A DNA stretch of 64,000 nt from Paramarasmius palmivorus (Eukaryota; Basidiomycota; Agaricomycetes; Agaricales; Marasmiaceae): contig JAYKXP010000027.1 of assembly GCA_037176845.1 (NCBI GenBank), positions 496,001 to 560,000 on the forward strand. The letters are read 5' to 3'. The position numbers were made by a program, and so were the translations under genes. This document shows, piece by piece, positions 9,969 to 20,917 of this stretch. Each line of letters starts with the position of its first letter. Within the stretch, counting starts at the first letter, position 1. A model generated the notes under the pieces. It was given only the letters and a program-made list of their open reading frames with translations. It was not told where the DNA came from and did not search any database.

Positions 9969-11866
9969 ATGCGCGACGCCATTACAGCGATACTAGGGCT
10001 GTTCGTCACTCGAACTGTTATTCTCGCTATCTACCGACTATGGCTTCACCCTTTGCGAAAATTTCCAGGTCCTGCTCTCGCTGCAGTCTCTGGGATGTAT
10101 CGAGCATATTACACAACCTTTGGAAAGGGAGGCTGGGTAGATCATGTGGAGAGGCTCCATGAACAGTACGGTGAGCTTGTGTTTTCATATGACTTCAAAT
10201 AGTACCGTTCATTCTGTCACCGCTAGGCCCGGTGGTGAGAGTGACTCCATGGGAGGTGAAGCGCATCGCTACTCCTGTCATATACGCGACTGAATTGACG
10301 TCCCTTGAAGCTTCACTTTATCAATCCCGACGCCTTTGATGAGATTCATATCGCGCCCAAGCCTGGGTACATCAAGGACCCAGGTTTCTACGGAACCTTT
10401 GAAACTTCCCAGTCTGTAGTTTCGTTAACGGATCCTCAAGCAGCCTCCAAAAGAAGAGTTCTATTGGGGTCCTACTTTTCTCGACGGGCCGTGTTGCAGC
10501 TCGAACATGTGGTTCAGCGAACGGTATGCCTTCTATCGTTGTTCCTGATTCTCGTAGAGGGGCTTGACACGTTTGTCAGGTTGACAAGTTGACCGATAGA
10601 CTATCTTCGTACTCCAAGACCAAGGAACCAGCAGACCTATACCTCGCCTACCGAGCAACCACACTCGACATAATCACCTCCTACCTCTTTGCACAACGTT
10701 TCAACGCCCTCGAATCGCCCAAGTTCCGGAATCCGCTTCTTGTGGGTTTGGATGATGGCCTCCGAGCGATGTGGTTAGGGAGATACCTTCCTATCAAACT
10801 CAACAACTGGATCCCAGAATCAGTCTTGCTCAAAATTGCCCCGAAGATGAGACCGTTGTTGAACCAAAAGCGATTCATCATGGAGAAATTGGATGAGATA
10901 TCTGCAAATCCTGCCTCGCTCCATGATGGGGATCACAAAGCCATCTTCAGCGTGTTCTTTGACACATCGAAAACCGAAGCTGGAGAAGACGGCTGGATTC
11001 TGCCTCATTCTTTGTTGATCGACGAATGTCTTACGCTTCAATTTGCTGGGAGCGATACTGTGGGTAACACGCTCATGATTGGGACGTATGGGCTTCTTAA
11101 CAACAAGGAAGCGTTGAAGAAGTTGAGGAAGGAATTGGACGAAGCATGGCGCGATTCTGCGATGACCTACGAGGTTTTGGAAAAATTACCATACTTGGCA
11201 GGTTTTCGCTTGTCTATCGCTTTACCCTAGACTGATGACCCTTTGCAATCACCAGGGTGCTGTTATCAAAGAATCCCTCCGCATGTCGCATGGTGTCGCT
11301 ACCCCCTTGCCTAGATTGGTAGGGCCATCTGGAACAACGATTGCTGGGGTAGACGTTCCTGCTAGAGTAAGTCTTATCGTTTTCATGCCACAACAATCCG
11401 AGTTCAATCCGATTTCGCAGACTGTTGTTTCTTGTGGTTCATACTTCGTGCATAATGATCCGAACGTCTTCCCTAACCCAAAGCGGTTTGAGCCTGAACG
11501 TTGGTTGAACGAGGAATCTCGTGCGCTAGAAAAGTACCTTGTTGCTTTCTCTAAAGGACCAAGAATATGTCTCGGTGTCAAGTATGTTCTTTGCAACATC
11601 TTGAAGCTTTTGAGATCTAATTTTTTTTTCCTAGCCTCGCTTGGTGCGAGATGTATCTCCTGTTTGCGAACGTGTTTCACAAGTTGGACTTTGAGATTTG
11701 GAATACGACGTAAGTCTTCCATGTCATTGCCTCTCGAAAGGCCGGATTCTGATTATGGAGATGCCATTTTAGTGAGGGAGACTTGAAATTCCTCGACTTC
11801 TTCCTTCCATTGTACACTGGAAATCACCTCCATGCCTATGTAGACGTGAGGAACGTAGGTAACTAA
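9969..11866 (+). CDS. Cytochrome P450 monooxygenase (P450-1)
   Basis: Membrane-anchored class II P450 of about 500 residues. The N-terminal anchor is MRDAITAILGLFVTRTVILA, followed by YRLWLHPLRKFPGPALAA, the hinge seen in trichodiene-oxygenase/benzoate-hydroxylase-type fungal P450s. The I-helix reads FAGSDTVGN, the K-helix ExxR is ESLR, the PERW motif is present, and the haem loop FSKGPRICLG lies at 11547-11576. The C-terminus is FLPLYTGNHLHAYVDVRN. Every exon can be joined in frame; the intron before GAVIKESLR (11198-11255) starts with GC instead of GT. It is a diverged paralogue of the three P450s at 40-51 kb and shares their intron positions. Substrate is unknown; specialised-metabolite oxidation is likely. 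Confidence 0.9.
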
Positions 11867-12297
11867 AATTGTATATAGTCCTTTGTCCTTGAGTATATTT
11901 AGACGCTGGCGTAAGCGCCGGCCTCGGAAGCTATCCGCGGTCACAAAGCAAATTGTACTCTTGCCATCGTACCGCCATGATCATCATCTCCAGCTTACTC
12001 GCTATGAATCGACGTTTTACTAGGATGACGCGGCAACGGCTTTAGTGGGGATTTACGACTAGAGCTTGCCGGGAAGTTGTGTTGCGTACGCTATGGTGAT
12101 CTCGAGGCAGTGTGTATTGAGTGTGTCCACAACGAGGATGGTTGCGTTTGGCCGCTGGCCACCGCTCGTACAGTTCGGCACTCATCCGATTCAAGCTTAA
12201 CCTAATCCCTCACCTTTATGCTTGTATTATAGTCGATGCTAGTTGCATTCTACCCAAACTCGTCAAGATTGGTAGCTCAAGCGCTCATCTACCACTC
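11867..12297. other. Intergenic, no gene seen
   Basis: P450-1 3' flank. The stretch TAGCTCAAGCGCTCATC near 12276-12292, just outside the MITE, resembles dyads seen near 44.1 and 61.8 kb. No coding sequence is supported. Confidence 0.5.
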
Positions 12298-12881
12298 TAC
12301 AGTCATTGGCGCCTCCTTTAGACATGGCACCTCCTTTAGACAGTCCCTCATACCATGCCTCTGCGTTCTTTTTGACCTTCAATTTTTTTTTGGTGTATGT
12401 GTATTGCATGTATGATAGTCTTATAATTTTTGCAGGATATTTGTGGCATTCAAAAGAATACAGAAAATCAGAAACTGTCCTGGAGCAATTTTTACAATTT
12501 TTACTACAATAAGGTGAGCCCCAATGTCCTCAAAAAAATTAGGATGCATGGAGTAGATTGTATAAAAGTGATTGGAACACTTTTTCAAATGTTGGGGAGG
12601 TCTGTGGAAGCACAGGAAAATGTTGTGCTGAAATGCGACCTCCCATCACGCCAAATTTGGCGGAGTGTCTAAAGGACTGACGGAGCAATGATAAGGGATT
12701 TTTTTACTGATAACACCCATCGGAGCATTCAACACAACTCGATACCATATATTATAGCCTAAATATATTCAAAGCAATAGTATACTGCTGACTATGTACT
12801 CTGATTGGCGGAAAAAGCTGTAGTTCTGTGTTCTGGGACGTAACTACATTTCACTGTCCAAAGGAGGCGCCAATGACTGTA
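12298..12881. mobile_element. MITE with 25-bp terminal inverted repeats and TA target duplication (Tc1/mariner type)
   Basis: The left end (12300-12324) begins CAGTCATTGGCGCCTCCTTT and the right end (12855-12879) is its reverse complement with 24 of 25 bases matching. TA flanks both ends (12298-12299 and 12880-12881), as expected for Tc1/mariner insertion. The interior (about 530 bp) is AT-rich and has no transposase frame, so it is non-autonomous. The inner 18 bases of the left end are repeated directly at 12325-12342, and TGTCTAAAGGA occurs inverted at about 12666-12676. Confidence 0.8.
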
Positions 12882-13046
12882 ACAGGTATTGACGATGGGA
12901 AACCATCGCTGAATGTCCTGACATTACGCATCTACCCCTAGTCAAGTATAGCCGCGGCCGGCACGCACATTACGCACACACGTTGCCTGGGCGTGATTGA
13001 TAAATACCGCGGACATTTTCGAGACTCGATTCAACGTTTTCCCATC

Positions 13047-14588
13047 ATGACTTCCACGACTTCTTCGACATCCCCAATTCGAGTATACGAATCCACCCAC
13101 CAAGAGCAAGAACGGAAAGTAAGGGAGACGAAGGGCAGGCCAGATCATTGGGTGAACAACAAGGGCACACACTTCATCAATCCATGGCCAAGCTGGAAAC
13201 CCGACTCATGGGATGTGATTGGTTTTGTGAGTTTTCTGTTTATCCGAGTCGTCATATATCGTATGGCTTGCTCATTATCTGCTTTTTTAGATGTATGACC
13301 TCTACGCGAATCCGCCTAAAATTATTCAGGAACAACTTGATGAGAAACTTCCTATTCGAAAGCCCACGTGGGGATTGGATTCCAAGGAGAATAGTAGCAA
13401 GATTAAGGCTACCTGGCTCGGACATGCCTGTTTTCTCGTCGAACTGCCAGCTGTCTCCCCTCTTTCAAGAGGCGCTCGTATATTATTCGATCCTGTTTTC
13501 AGCGATAGATGTTCTCCGAGTCAACATATGGGACCAAAGCGCTATACACGTATGCCTCTTAACAGGTTCTTTGCGTTGGACGGTTGGAACTGATATGGGT
13601 CATTCACAGCACCTCCTTGCCCCGCGGATGATATACCTGAAGTTGATGCCATTGTTATTTCGGTATGTAGTGTTCCCGTTCCATGATTCCCGTATGTAGC
13701 TCATCGCCGTCACTAGCATAACCATTACGACCAGTAAGAACATTTTGTTGTTACACTAGACACGTGCGTACTAATCCATTCAAACCAGTTTAGATACCCC
13801 TACTATCACAACTCTGTTCAAGAGGAAACGGATACCACATATCTTCGCGCCTTTAGGCAACCAATCATACTTCGACAGCCTTCATATCCCTCGAGACCAT
13901 ACCCACATCCTTGATTGGTGGGATTCCCGAAGAGTTGAAGTCGAAATCCCGCCCGGCGATGTACAGGGACCATCTGGCAAGGCAGTTTTCGATGTGACCT
14001 GTACCCCAGGCCAACATCGCACCGGAAGAGGCATTTTTGATCACTTCAAATCGCTTTGGGCCGGTTGGGTCGTTGAAGAGGTCAGGGAACCTCAAGATGG
14101 TTCAAACGGCAGCAAAATCTATTTTGCTGGCGATACGGGATACCGAACCGTGCTGAAGGGGCAGGACGAGAACAAAGTCCCTGTTTGTCCTGCATTCAAG
14201 CAGATTGGGGAGCGCTGGGGTAGCTTTGATTTGGCTCTGCTGCCCATTGGGTGAGTACTTGTCGGAATTACATTCTTCACACACTGATTGTTGATCCAAG
14301 GGCATATCTTCCGAGACCAATGATGTCTCGCGTTCACTGTTCACCGCAAGACAGTGTTCGCGTTTTTCAGGACATCCGTGCCAAACGAGCACTGGCTATG
14401 CATTGGGGGTACGTCTGCCGTTCCTTTGACACCTTCGTTTTATTGACACACCACCTACTAGAACTTGGGTTTTAACCAATGAACCAGTCTTTGAGCCTCC
14501 AAAGCTATTGGCTGAAGAGTGCAAGAAGGTGGGCATCGAAGATGGGGCATTCACGATTTGTGATATAGGACAGACATCTTTTTTCTGA
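13047..14588 (+). CDS. NAPE-PLD-like metallo-beta-lactamase-fold hydrolase
   Basis: The start MTSTTSSTSPIRVYESTHQE is at 13047. Conserved blocks of the NAPE-PLD family follow: HWVNNKGTHFINPWPSW, IKATWLGHACFLVELPA, GARILFDPVFSDRCSPSQHM and GPKRYTRMPL. The metal site VISHNHYDHLDTPTI (H-x-H-x-D-H) is split over two introns. Later blocks are FAPLGNQSYF, CTPGQHRTGRGIFD, KIYFAGDTGYR, LALLPIGAYLPRPMM and LAMHWGTWVLTNEPVFEPP. The protein ends ICDIGQTSFF at 14588. The family releases N-acylethanolamines from N-acyl-phosphatidylethanolamine with a di-zinc centre. All ligands seen in the family appear present, so the gene looks functional. Its true lipid substrate in this fungus is not known. Confidence 0.88.
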
Positions 14589-14851
14589 ATATTATCTCGT
14601 AGTTTTTATGATCTAATTATCGGATGATCAAGGTTTTACAGTAATGGAACTAGTGTGGGCTCCGATGATACCTTATTCGCTGTGCACAAGGGACGCCAGA
14701 GCGATTTTCTGCATTGACTGAGCTTGGTCCACTAGCCATGATTTGTATGGTCAAGATGTGTACCATTAGATCTTGTGAGACATGAAGGGAATAATTGTTA
14801 ACGCGTCAATGACTGTCGCAACTGGAAAGGTCCGTGATAACATATAACCTC
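14589..14851. other. Convergent 3' intergenic region
   Basis: A short AT-rich spacer between two genes whose 3' ends face each other. No features are supported. Confidence 0.5.
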
Positions 14852-15547
14852 TCAAGCTACCAGCACGCCCAGAAATACACCAGCCCAAACCATACCCAGC
14901 GCGATCACAACCTGTGGGGAGAACAATGTTGCATGTTGGCCTTCAGCGGCGTTACGCGTCGTGGTAGAGCTGGCAGCTGGACGGGAGCTACTGGTACCGC
15001 TTGAGGCTGGGCGGCTACTGCCACTACCACTGGGTGGGACAGTGGTTGGCCTCGGGGTAGTGGTCGAAGACCCTGATGTAGGTGGAACACTGCTGGGGGC
15101 GGTGGCGGGTGCCGAAGATGGGGGTGCAGTTCCCGTGGCAGATGGGGTACCAGATCCGGAGGCGGATACTGAAGGCGAATCAGATAGTTGGTAGACCATC
15201 AACGATATAGTGAACGTACAGGAACCACAGTTTTGCTGCTGCAAGCTCATTGCAGTCGTCATATCTTCAGGCGTACAATTGGCAGAAAGACAATCGCGAA
15301 CAGCTTGTTGGTACGCGGCGCTGGTGCAAATACACTGGAAGTCAGTTCTGCGGAGTCGAAGATGAGTCAGTATGTTTGTATGAGATAAACGAGAGACTCA
15401 CATAGCACCGCAAGGGCCTGAGGGAAGAGCCTGCGTAGAACATTGGATTACACAGCTAACACCGGGCGATGAGGTCGGAGCAGAAGCATCTTGGGCAACG
15501 GCACCGAGAATAGCGCCTGCTAGAATGGTCAAGAGGTGTGGTTGCAT
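14852..15547 (-). CDS. CFEM-domain GPI-anchored surface protein
   Basis: The signal peptide MQPHLLTILAGAILGAVAQD starts at 15547. The CFEM domain follows: CVIQCSTQALPSGPCGAI, an intron of about 54 nt, then TDFQCICTSAAYQQAVRDCL, SANCTPEDMTTA and QQQNCGSC. The Asp before FQCIC matches the axial haem ligand described for CFEM proteins. A Ser/Thr/Pro/Gly-rich stalk of about 80 residues follows, ending in a hydrophobic tail (VVIALGMVWAGVFLGVLVA) that fits a GPI signal. Expected at the plasma membrane or wall, with roles in haem/iron capture or host interaction known for the family. Confidence 0.85.
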
Positions 15548-15865
15548 GGTGTTGGTGGAGATGGAAGGAGCCCTTGAGAGGCGCCTGATATATCAACTTG
15601 ATTATGTCAGCAAACTGCGCCGGAAGCTAGGGTTTTGTGTGATCAACCTCATGTGCCTCTTCCATAGTCTTCCATTCGTTCCAGTTATTCAAAGTAGAGG
15701 CTCGGGTGTCTGTGTATGTCGGATAACACAGCCTTGATCGGAAATGCGGGGTTTCCAAAGAACTGCCGTTGCCGACATTCAAAACGAACCCTGAAACGAT
15801 GAACAGTACCTATTGGTGGAGATTGTTGAGGACAATGATATGTGGATAGGTTGATACACACTTTT

Positions 15866-16198
15866 TCAGGCTCCGATTTGGAAATCGTCGTCTTCCTTGA
15901 CAAGCCGTTCCAGGTATCTGACTACGGAAGACACCTGTTCGCCGCTTGGGCGATATAGTACCTGTAAAAAGAGTTAGTCCTCACCGAATCAAAACAGGCG
16001 TGACACACTTACCATGAACATGATTGCTCCTTCTTTCTCCTGTAGAAGTAGCTCTAGAACATAAGTGAGCGACAAAGGATATGGAAGTGGACATGCAGAC
16101 GTACGAGGATGAACAAGAATGCTCTTGCACACATTCAGGGAGTCCAGACGGTAGTAAGTGTAGACTGAAAGATAGAGCCAAACAATCATGTTGGGCAC
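15866..16198 (-). CDS. Uncharacterised short protein
   Basis: An open frame MPNMIVWLYLSVYTYYRLDS leads through ILVHPRTSACPLPYPLSLTY and LQEKEGAIMFMV. A good GTAAGT..TACAG intron then continues in frame to VLYRPSGEQVSSVVRYLERL and a stop at 15866, giving about 100 residues. The joined frame and the splice signals are the main support. I do not recognise the family. Further 5' exons between 16200 and 16480 are possible, but I could not join them without a stop. Confidence 0.33.
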
Positions 16199-17002
16199 AA
16201 GTGGTCTTCTCTTGGTGTCGCATGGGGCTCACCAGCGTAATCCGTAGGTCATTTCCATTCGGAAGAGTGGCCTAGGATAGCGGCAGGGCTTTCAAGGACT
16301 CCAACTATATATCCCGAGGCCGAAGAAAAGGCAGAAAAGCGGTCAACAGAGGTCAAAGACACAGGGATATTCGCCCTGGCTTTCCTTGACGATGCATCCT
16401 GACCAAGGATTCTCTTGAAAGGCGGAATGAGCGAAGACGCTACAAAATCTCCAGAATGAAAGACACACATCATTTAAGTAATTCCCATATTCGAATCCAC
16501 AAAAATCGAGCTTTTACTGATCTTTTGGCGAGGAGCGGTGTCGCGGACATGGCGGTGGGTCGTGAAGAAGAGCAATCGTGAGAACACTTTGTCATTGCTC
16601 GAGACAGCGACAACGGTAAGTTTCGTTCCCACCATTGCTCCGCGTCCATGACCATATTCTCCCTATCTTCTTGTTTCTCCAAGCCCTCGTCGAAGGTCTT
16701 CTTCCACTTCTAGGAAATCGTCGAGTCGTGAACGAGAGTGTTCGATCAGATACCGGTACGGGTTCCCAAGCATCATCACCGCTGTTCTGGTTCTCTAGCA
16801 GTCATACCACAGGTCGTCGGCATCGCGATATCTGGAGACATTTCAGAGATGTTGGTTGGCTGAATCAATGTCATTATTTATCAGCCAATGCCAAATCCGA
16901 AATCTTCTTTCTTTGTCCAACACGTGCGGCCTTTAAGGTCTATTTAATCCATGGACTTCCATGCAAGCACAAAGACAATTTTCTTCCTCAACCTCCAACA
17001 TC
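16199..17002. other. Intergenic; possible 5' exons of the minus-strand gene and promoter of the F-box gene
   Basis: A minus-strand frame at 16249-16473 might be an upstream exon of the 15.9-16.2 kb gene but cannot be joined cleanly. CTATTTAA near 16938 is a TATA-like site upstream of the F-box gene start. Confidence 0.35.
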
Positions 17003-18362
17003 ATGTCCGGGAACGGATTCACAAATCGACCCAACCTCAGCTCCTACGCAGCGGAGCTCATCGACCACATACTTGGGATGCTCGGTACAGCAGACCTACG
17101 CGCTTGTGCCCTCGTTTGTAAATCGTGGCTCCCAGCAGCAAGAAAGCACTATTGCGAAACATGGAATAGATTCGATCTCGCGCCTTCCAATCTCCCAAAG
17201 TTCGTCGACATTTGCTCCAGCCCCCATGTCACCATTCCAGGATCGGCCTTGAAAGGCCTGCGCATCCAAAAGGCCTCGTCTTCCATCGAGTTCACTTCTT
17301 TGTTGAGACGGAAGGACATGCCACCGCCTCTCCCGCTCCGGACGCTGAAGACTCTCGAGTTCAACTACGTCGACTTGGAGTATTGGCCTTGCAAGACAAA
17401 GGAATGCGTCGTCTTTGAGGGCGTACGCTCCTTGAAACTTTGTGACATCACTTTCACCAATCTTGGCCAGCTATACGGCATGTTGTCGGCCTTTCCCTCT
17501 CTCGAAGATTTAGGCCTGAGGTGGGAAATGTGGTCCTACGAGTCCACAGTGGCCAAATTCCGAGAGATGGACGAGGTCGAACTGAGGTTACCCAATCTTC
17601 GCTCTTTGACATTCAGCTGTGCCGACGTGAAGATTGCAAACTATCTCCCCCTCATTCATCGACTGGTTCCTCAATTGGAGGAGTACACCTTCCTCGATAT
17701 CGACGTTTCGGATCTACCTCACATTGGCGCGTTGTTGATCGAAGCCGGAAAGATCAAAGTCCCTCAGAGGTGGACTCTCAAGTTTGAAAGGCGTCTTGAC
17801 GACGACTGTGAGTCAAATCTAAATACTTCTCTTTGAATAACGCGCTGATCCTCGGTTACCTCATAAAACAGTGCCCAGTCCAGACGTCACATCCAATATC
17901 CTCGAATACCTGCCATTCACACAAAACCGCAACGTCATTGGGCTCTCGTTATCCGGTCAGAAGTGGTGGAATAGCATCGAACGCCTCCTCATCGAGGCTA
18001 CCCGTGGGGGCGAGCACATGAAACTCAATTTCCTTTCTCTCCCAAAAATCATACCTGTACACCAAGCAGAAATTGTTCCGATTCTCGAAAGGTTGGATTG
18101 GACGCTCGAGAATCACAAGTTCAGCTCGCTCCAAGAACTCCGCTGTGTTGTTCACGGGCGTGGTGGAAGTGCTCATGTTGCCAAACTCTGGCATCTGCCG
18201 CTGGATATTGCGCACGAGCACGAAGAGGAAGAAGAGGGCCTAATGGAGTGGAATATGGAGCTGATAACTCACTGCGAGGTTGAGCGAGCGCTAGTGAAGA
18301 AGGTCGAAGGGTTCTTGCCGCATGCCAGATCTAGAGAGATTCTGAAGGTTGTGTTAGAGTGA
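17003..18362 (+). CDS. F-box protein, LRR-like
   Basis: An N-terminal F-box-like helix pair (YAAELIDHILGMLGTADLRA, CALVCKSWLPAARKHYCETW) is followed by irregular leucine-rich strands such as LRTLKTLEFNYVDLEYWPC, VRSLKLCDITFTNLGQLYGM and LPNLRSLTFSCADVKIANYL. One intron after RRLDDD joins to PSPDVTSNILEYLPFTQN in frame, and the gene ends at 18362. I chose ATG 17003 (AACATCATGTCC) because it lies about 60 bp after a TATA-like site; an in-frame ATG at 16961 is possible. F-box proteins recruit substrates to SCF ubiquitin ligases. The family is strongly expanded in agarics and individual targets are unknown. Confidence 0.78.
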
Positions 18363-19735
18363 AGATGTCGATATCTGATTTAGGAGGTAGTACACGCGAG
18401 AGATATACATCCATTGTCTTGATATTAGATTATACGCTTTTGTATACCTATTCACAACATATTCATGTTCGTTTCATTCTACCTCGGATCCTTCTGCCCT
18501 AAGACGGGAATAATCGGCCGAATTATGCGAACTATTTTCTTCGATGACAGAGATCGCTTTGCTTGGTCGTCCTTCTCTAATCGTGTCAGTCTTCAGATCT
18601 TCAGAGCCCCTGCACACTCAAAAATACAGGAACAATGACTAGCCTCTATCCTGAGCGCACGTGGTTCTCACTCAGGCTGTTCATCTCTACGTCGCACTGA
18701 TACTTGTTGCTTTCTGTAGAATTTCTTTGCGTTTGCACCGCAGAACGTGGTCTATTATTTGTAGAAAAAGAAACAGAAGGCTTTTGGAGTTGCTGGAACA
18801 AACGTCATTGCATATGGCTTGGTCTTGCGGTGCGATGTCATCTATTCCCTATGTTGTCCTTTTCTGACGACCGATCCTTCCTGCAGCGCTAAAATGTTTG
18901 TTCTTCAAGACTCCTGGCTGAGCCCATAGGATTTCTGCTTCGATTTTTCATCAAATAAATCCTGTATGGGCCAGAAATCTCGTCTCGAAGCCTCAGTATT
19001 GCAGTATAGTCCATGAACGACCGCCCTTCCGGCTTCAAGCTGTTCCGCCAACTTTCCGGTACTTCAGTAAATAGCCAAGCAAGCTCTGAGGTGTGCAAAA
19101 CTGCCACTTCTCGCGACTCTTGACTAATTTGCTCTATCATGCCCTTATCTTCGTGCTATGCAACAGCTTTCTGCTGTATTTGGCGCTCCTCACCGGTTCT
19201 GGACATCGTGATAACGTGTCGGTCGTTCTTCTCCTAAACGGCGAACTTTTTCCGGAGCACTCATGGGGAAAGGTGTCTCTGTACTTCCGGCTCGTTCGAA
19301 ACTCGTTTTGGAAGATGTTCGTTCCTGTGTAAGGATTGCCGTGCCGTTCACTGTCTACGTACCAGAACTAACGGTTTATAGGGCGTGTTTTCTAGGTTCA
19401 AGCTGTGCTTTAGCTAGACTCCGCATATCACCGAACCATTTCGCGGTAAACGAAGGAGACTGTCCAGGAATGTCATAGATCTAGTCCGCGAAGCTGTCGC
19501 GCCGTCTATGGTCCCGAGGGTCGCCTCGATTGGCAGAAACGACTTTGTTGATCGCAGGAGTCATAAATTTGGCATTGCATGTTTGTCACACGCGGCTTCT
19601 GTGGACAATGAACAATGAACACTCGGATTGTCTGCCGGATTGGGAAATACCAGAAGTTTTTCAGCATCAAAATCTTCGGCTATCCTTCTCTTATAATCCT
19701 CTGCTTCGCCCATCTTCACTTCCGCCACAACCACC
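18363..19735. other. Intergenic, no supported gene
   Basis: About 1.4 kb between the two F-box genes. Short open frames on both strands lack recognisable domains or consistent splice sites. Confidence 0.45.
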
Positions 19736-20917
19736 ATGACTGCTTCATCCCCATTACCAGCGGAAATCGTTGATCTCATTGTCAGCGAGCACAGCAACAA
19801 CCCCAAAGATCTCCGTGCCTTCTCGCTCGTTTCCAGAAGTTGGCGTTATCCTTCGCAGCGATACCTATTCCGTAGTCTTCTTATAGAAGGTTCCGAGATC
19901 GATGCGTTCGCAGAACGCTGCGAGAAGCAGGATTCTCCATTCTCGCCGCGCATAGTTCAGGAAATGACACTCATCCGCCCATTCATCTCATCCCAAATCA
20001 TCTCCCTCGTCTTTGGTATCAACACGGAAGACGAATTTGGACTCGAAGCTCGAAGCATCATTCTCGGCGTCCAGAAGTTGGTCTTGAAAGACGTCACTTT
20101 CGAGGACTGGCCCGCTGACTCGCTCGTTCCCGAATGGTGTGGACTACTCAAAAAATTTACCCGGTTGCGCGACCTGCAGCTGGTGAACGTCCAGTTCTGC
20201 GAGATGATTCGGCTACCCAATATGTTACAGTCGATGGACTCCTTGGAGAGCCTCTCATGGCGTAACCCGACCCTGGAGGTTTACACTCAGAGGACCACCA
20301 GGCGTCCAATACCACCTGATATCATGCCTTTCCCTTACCAACTTCACATCGTCTGCATCGACGTTCGACATATCGACATCGGGGACCCGACAATCTCGTG
20401 CTTTATCCGGAACCTGGCTGTCCGGAGAGTCAAAGAATGGGAGTTTACGGGGATGTATTCGAAGCAGCATGCTGCCAGCCTCAATTCTTTCATGAGCTCT
20501 GCTAGCTGTGCAACGCACAAACAAAAGTGGACGTTGATGTCGAGGCCGTTCTTGGACAAGCTTGTATCCAAAGCTTTTCGCTCTCAGAATGTCTGGAAGA
20601 ACAGAAAGATTACGCACCTTGCGCTGAAGGGGAACTGGTGGATAGCCTTGGCAGGGTTCATGGACGGCTTTCAGGCTACGATGGATCGGCATTCGTTGGA
20701 GTATCTGACTCTGCCTCCAATTCCAATTGGCGAGGGAGGATCTCTTATTAGGAGGCGACTGAGAAGGTTGGACAGCTTGATGGACGAGTTTCACGAACAG
20801 GAGAATAGCCCATTCAAAGCGATACGGTGCACAGTCAACGCGGGATATTCGCAGATGGGGCTATTCAGATACTATATGCCTAGGTTGAACTATAAAAATC
20901 TCCTTGTGGCGGCTTGA
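19736..20917 (+). CDS. F-box-type protein, single exon
   Basis: An uninterrupted frame of 393 residues starts MTASSPLPAEIVDLIVSEHS. The F-box core is LPAEIVDLIVSEHSNNPKDL then RAFSLVSRSWRYPSQRYLFR. The rest is an irregular leucine-rich region (IILGVQKLVLKDVTFEDWP, FTRLRDLQLVNVQFCEMIRL). The C-terminal part contains ITHLALKGNWWIALAGFMDG, whose counterpart ASLNLKGSWWFVLSSIS is seen in a broken copy about 5 kb downstream. Same orientation as the F-box gene at 17.0 kb but not closely similar to it. Probable SCF substrate receptor. Confidence 0.78.
   Translation: MTASSPLPAEIVDLIVSEHSNNPKDLRAFSLVSRSWRYPSQRYLFRSLLIEGSEIDAFAERCEKQDSPFSPRIVQEMTLIRPFISSQIISLVFGINTEDEFGLEARSIILGVQKLVLKDVTFEDWPADSLVPEWCGLLKKFTRLRDLQLVNVQFCEMIRLPNMLQSMDSLESLSWRNPTLEVYTQRTTRRPIPPDIMPFPYQLHIVCIDVRHIDIGDPTISCFIRNLAVRRVKEWEFTGMYSKQHAASLNSFMSSASCATHKQKWTLMSRPFLDKLVSKAFRSQNVWKNRKITHLALKGNWWIALAGFMDGFQATMDRHSLEYLTLPPIPIGEGGSLIRRRLRRLDSLMDEFHEQENSPFKAIRCTVNAGYSQMGLFRYYMPRLNYKNLLVAA

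Noticed and set aside
14961..15194. Plus-strand Val/Gly-rich frame
   Set aside because: Shadow of the Ser/Thr/Pro-rich stalk of the CFEM protein on the other strand.
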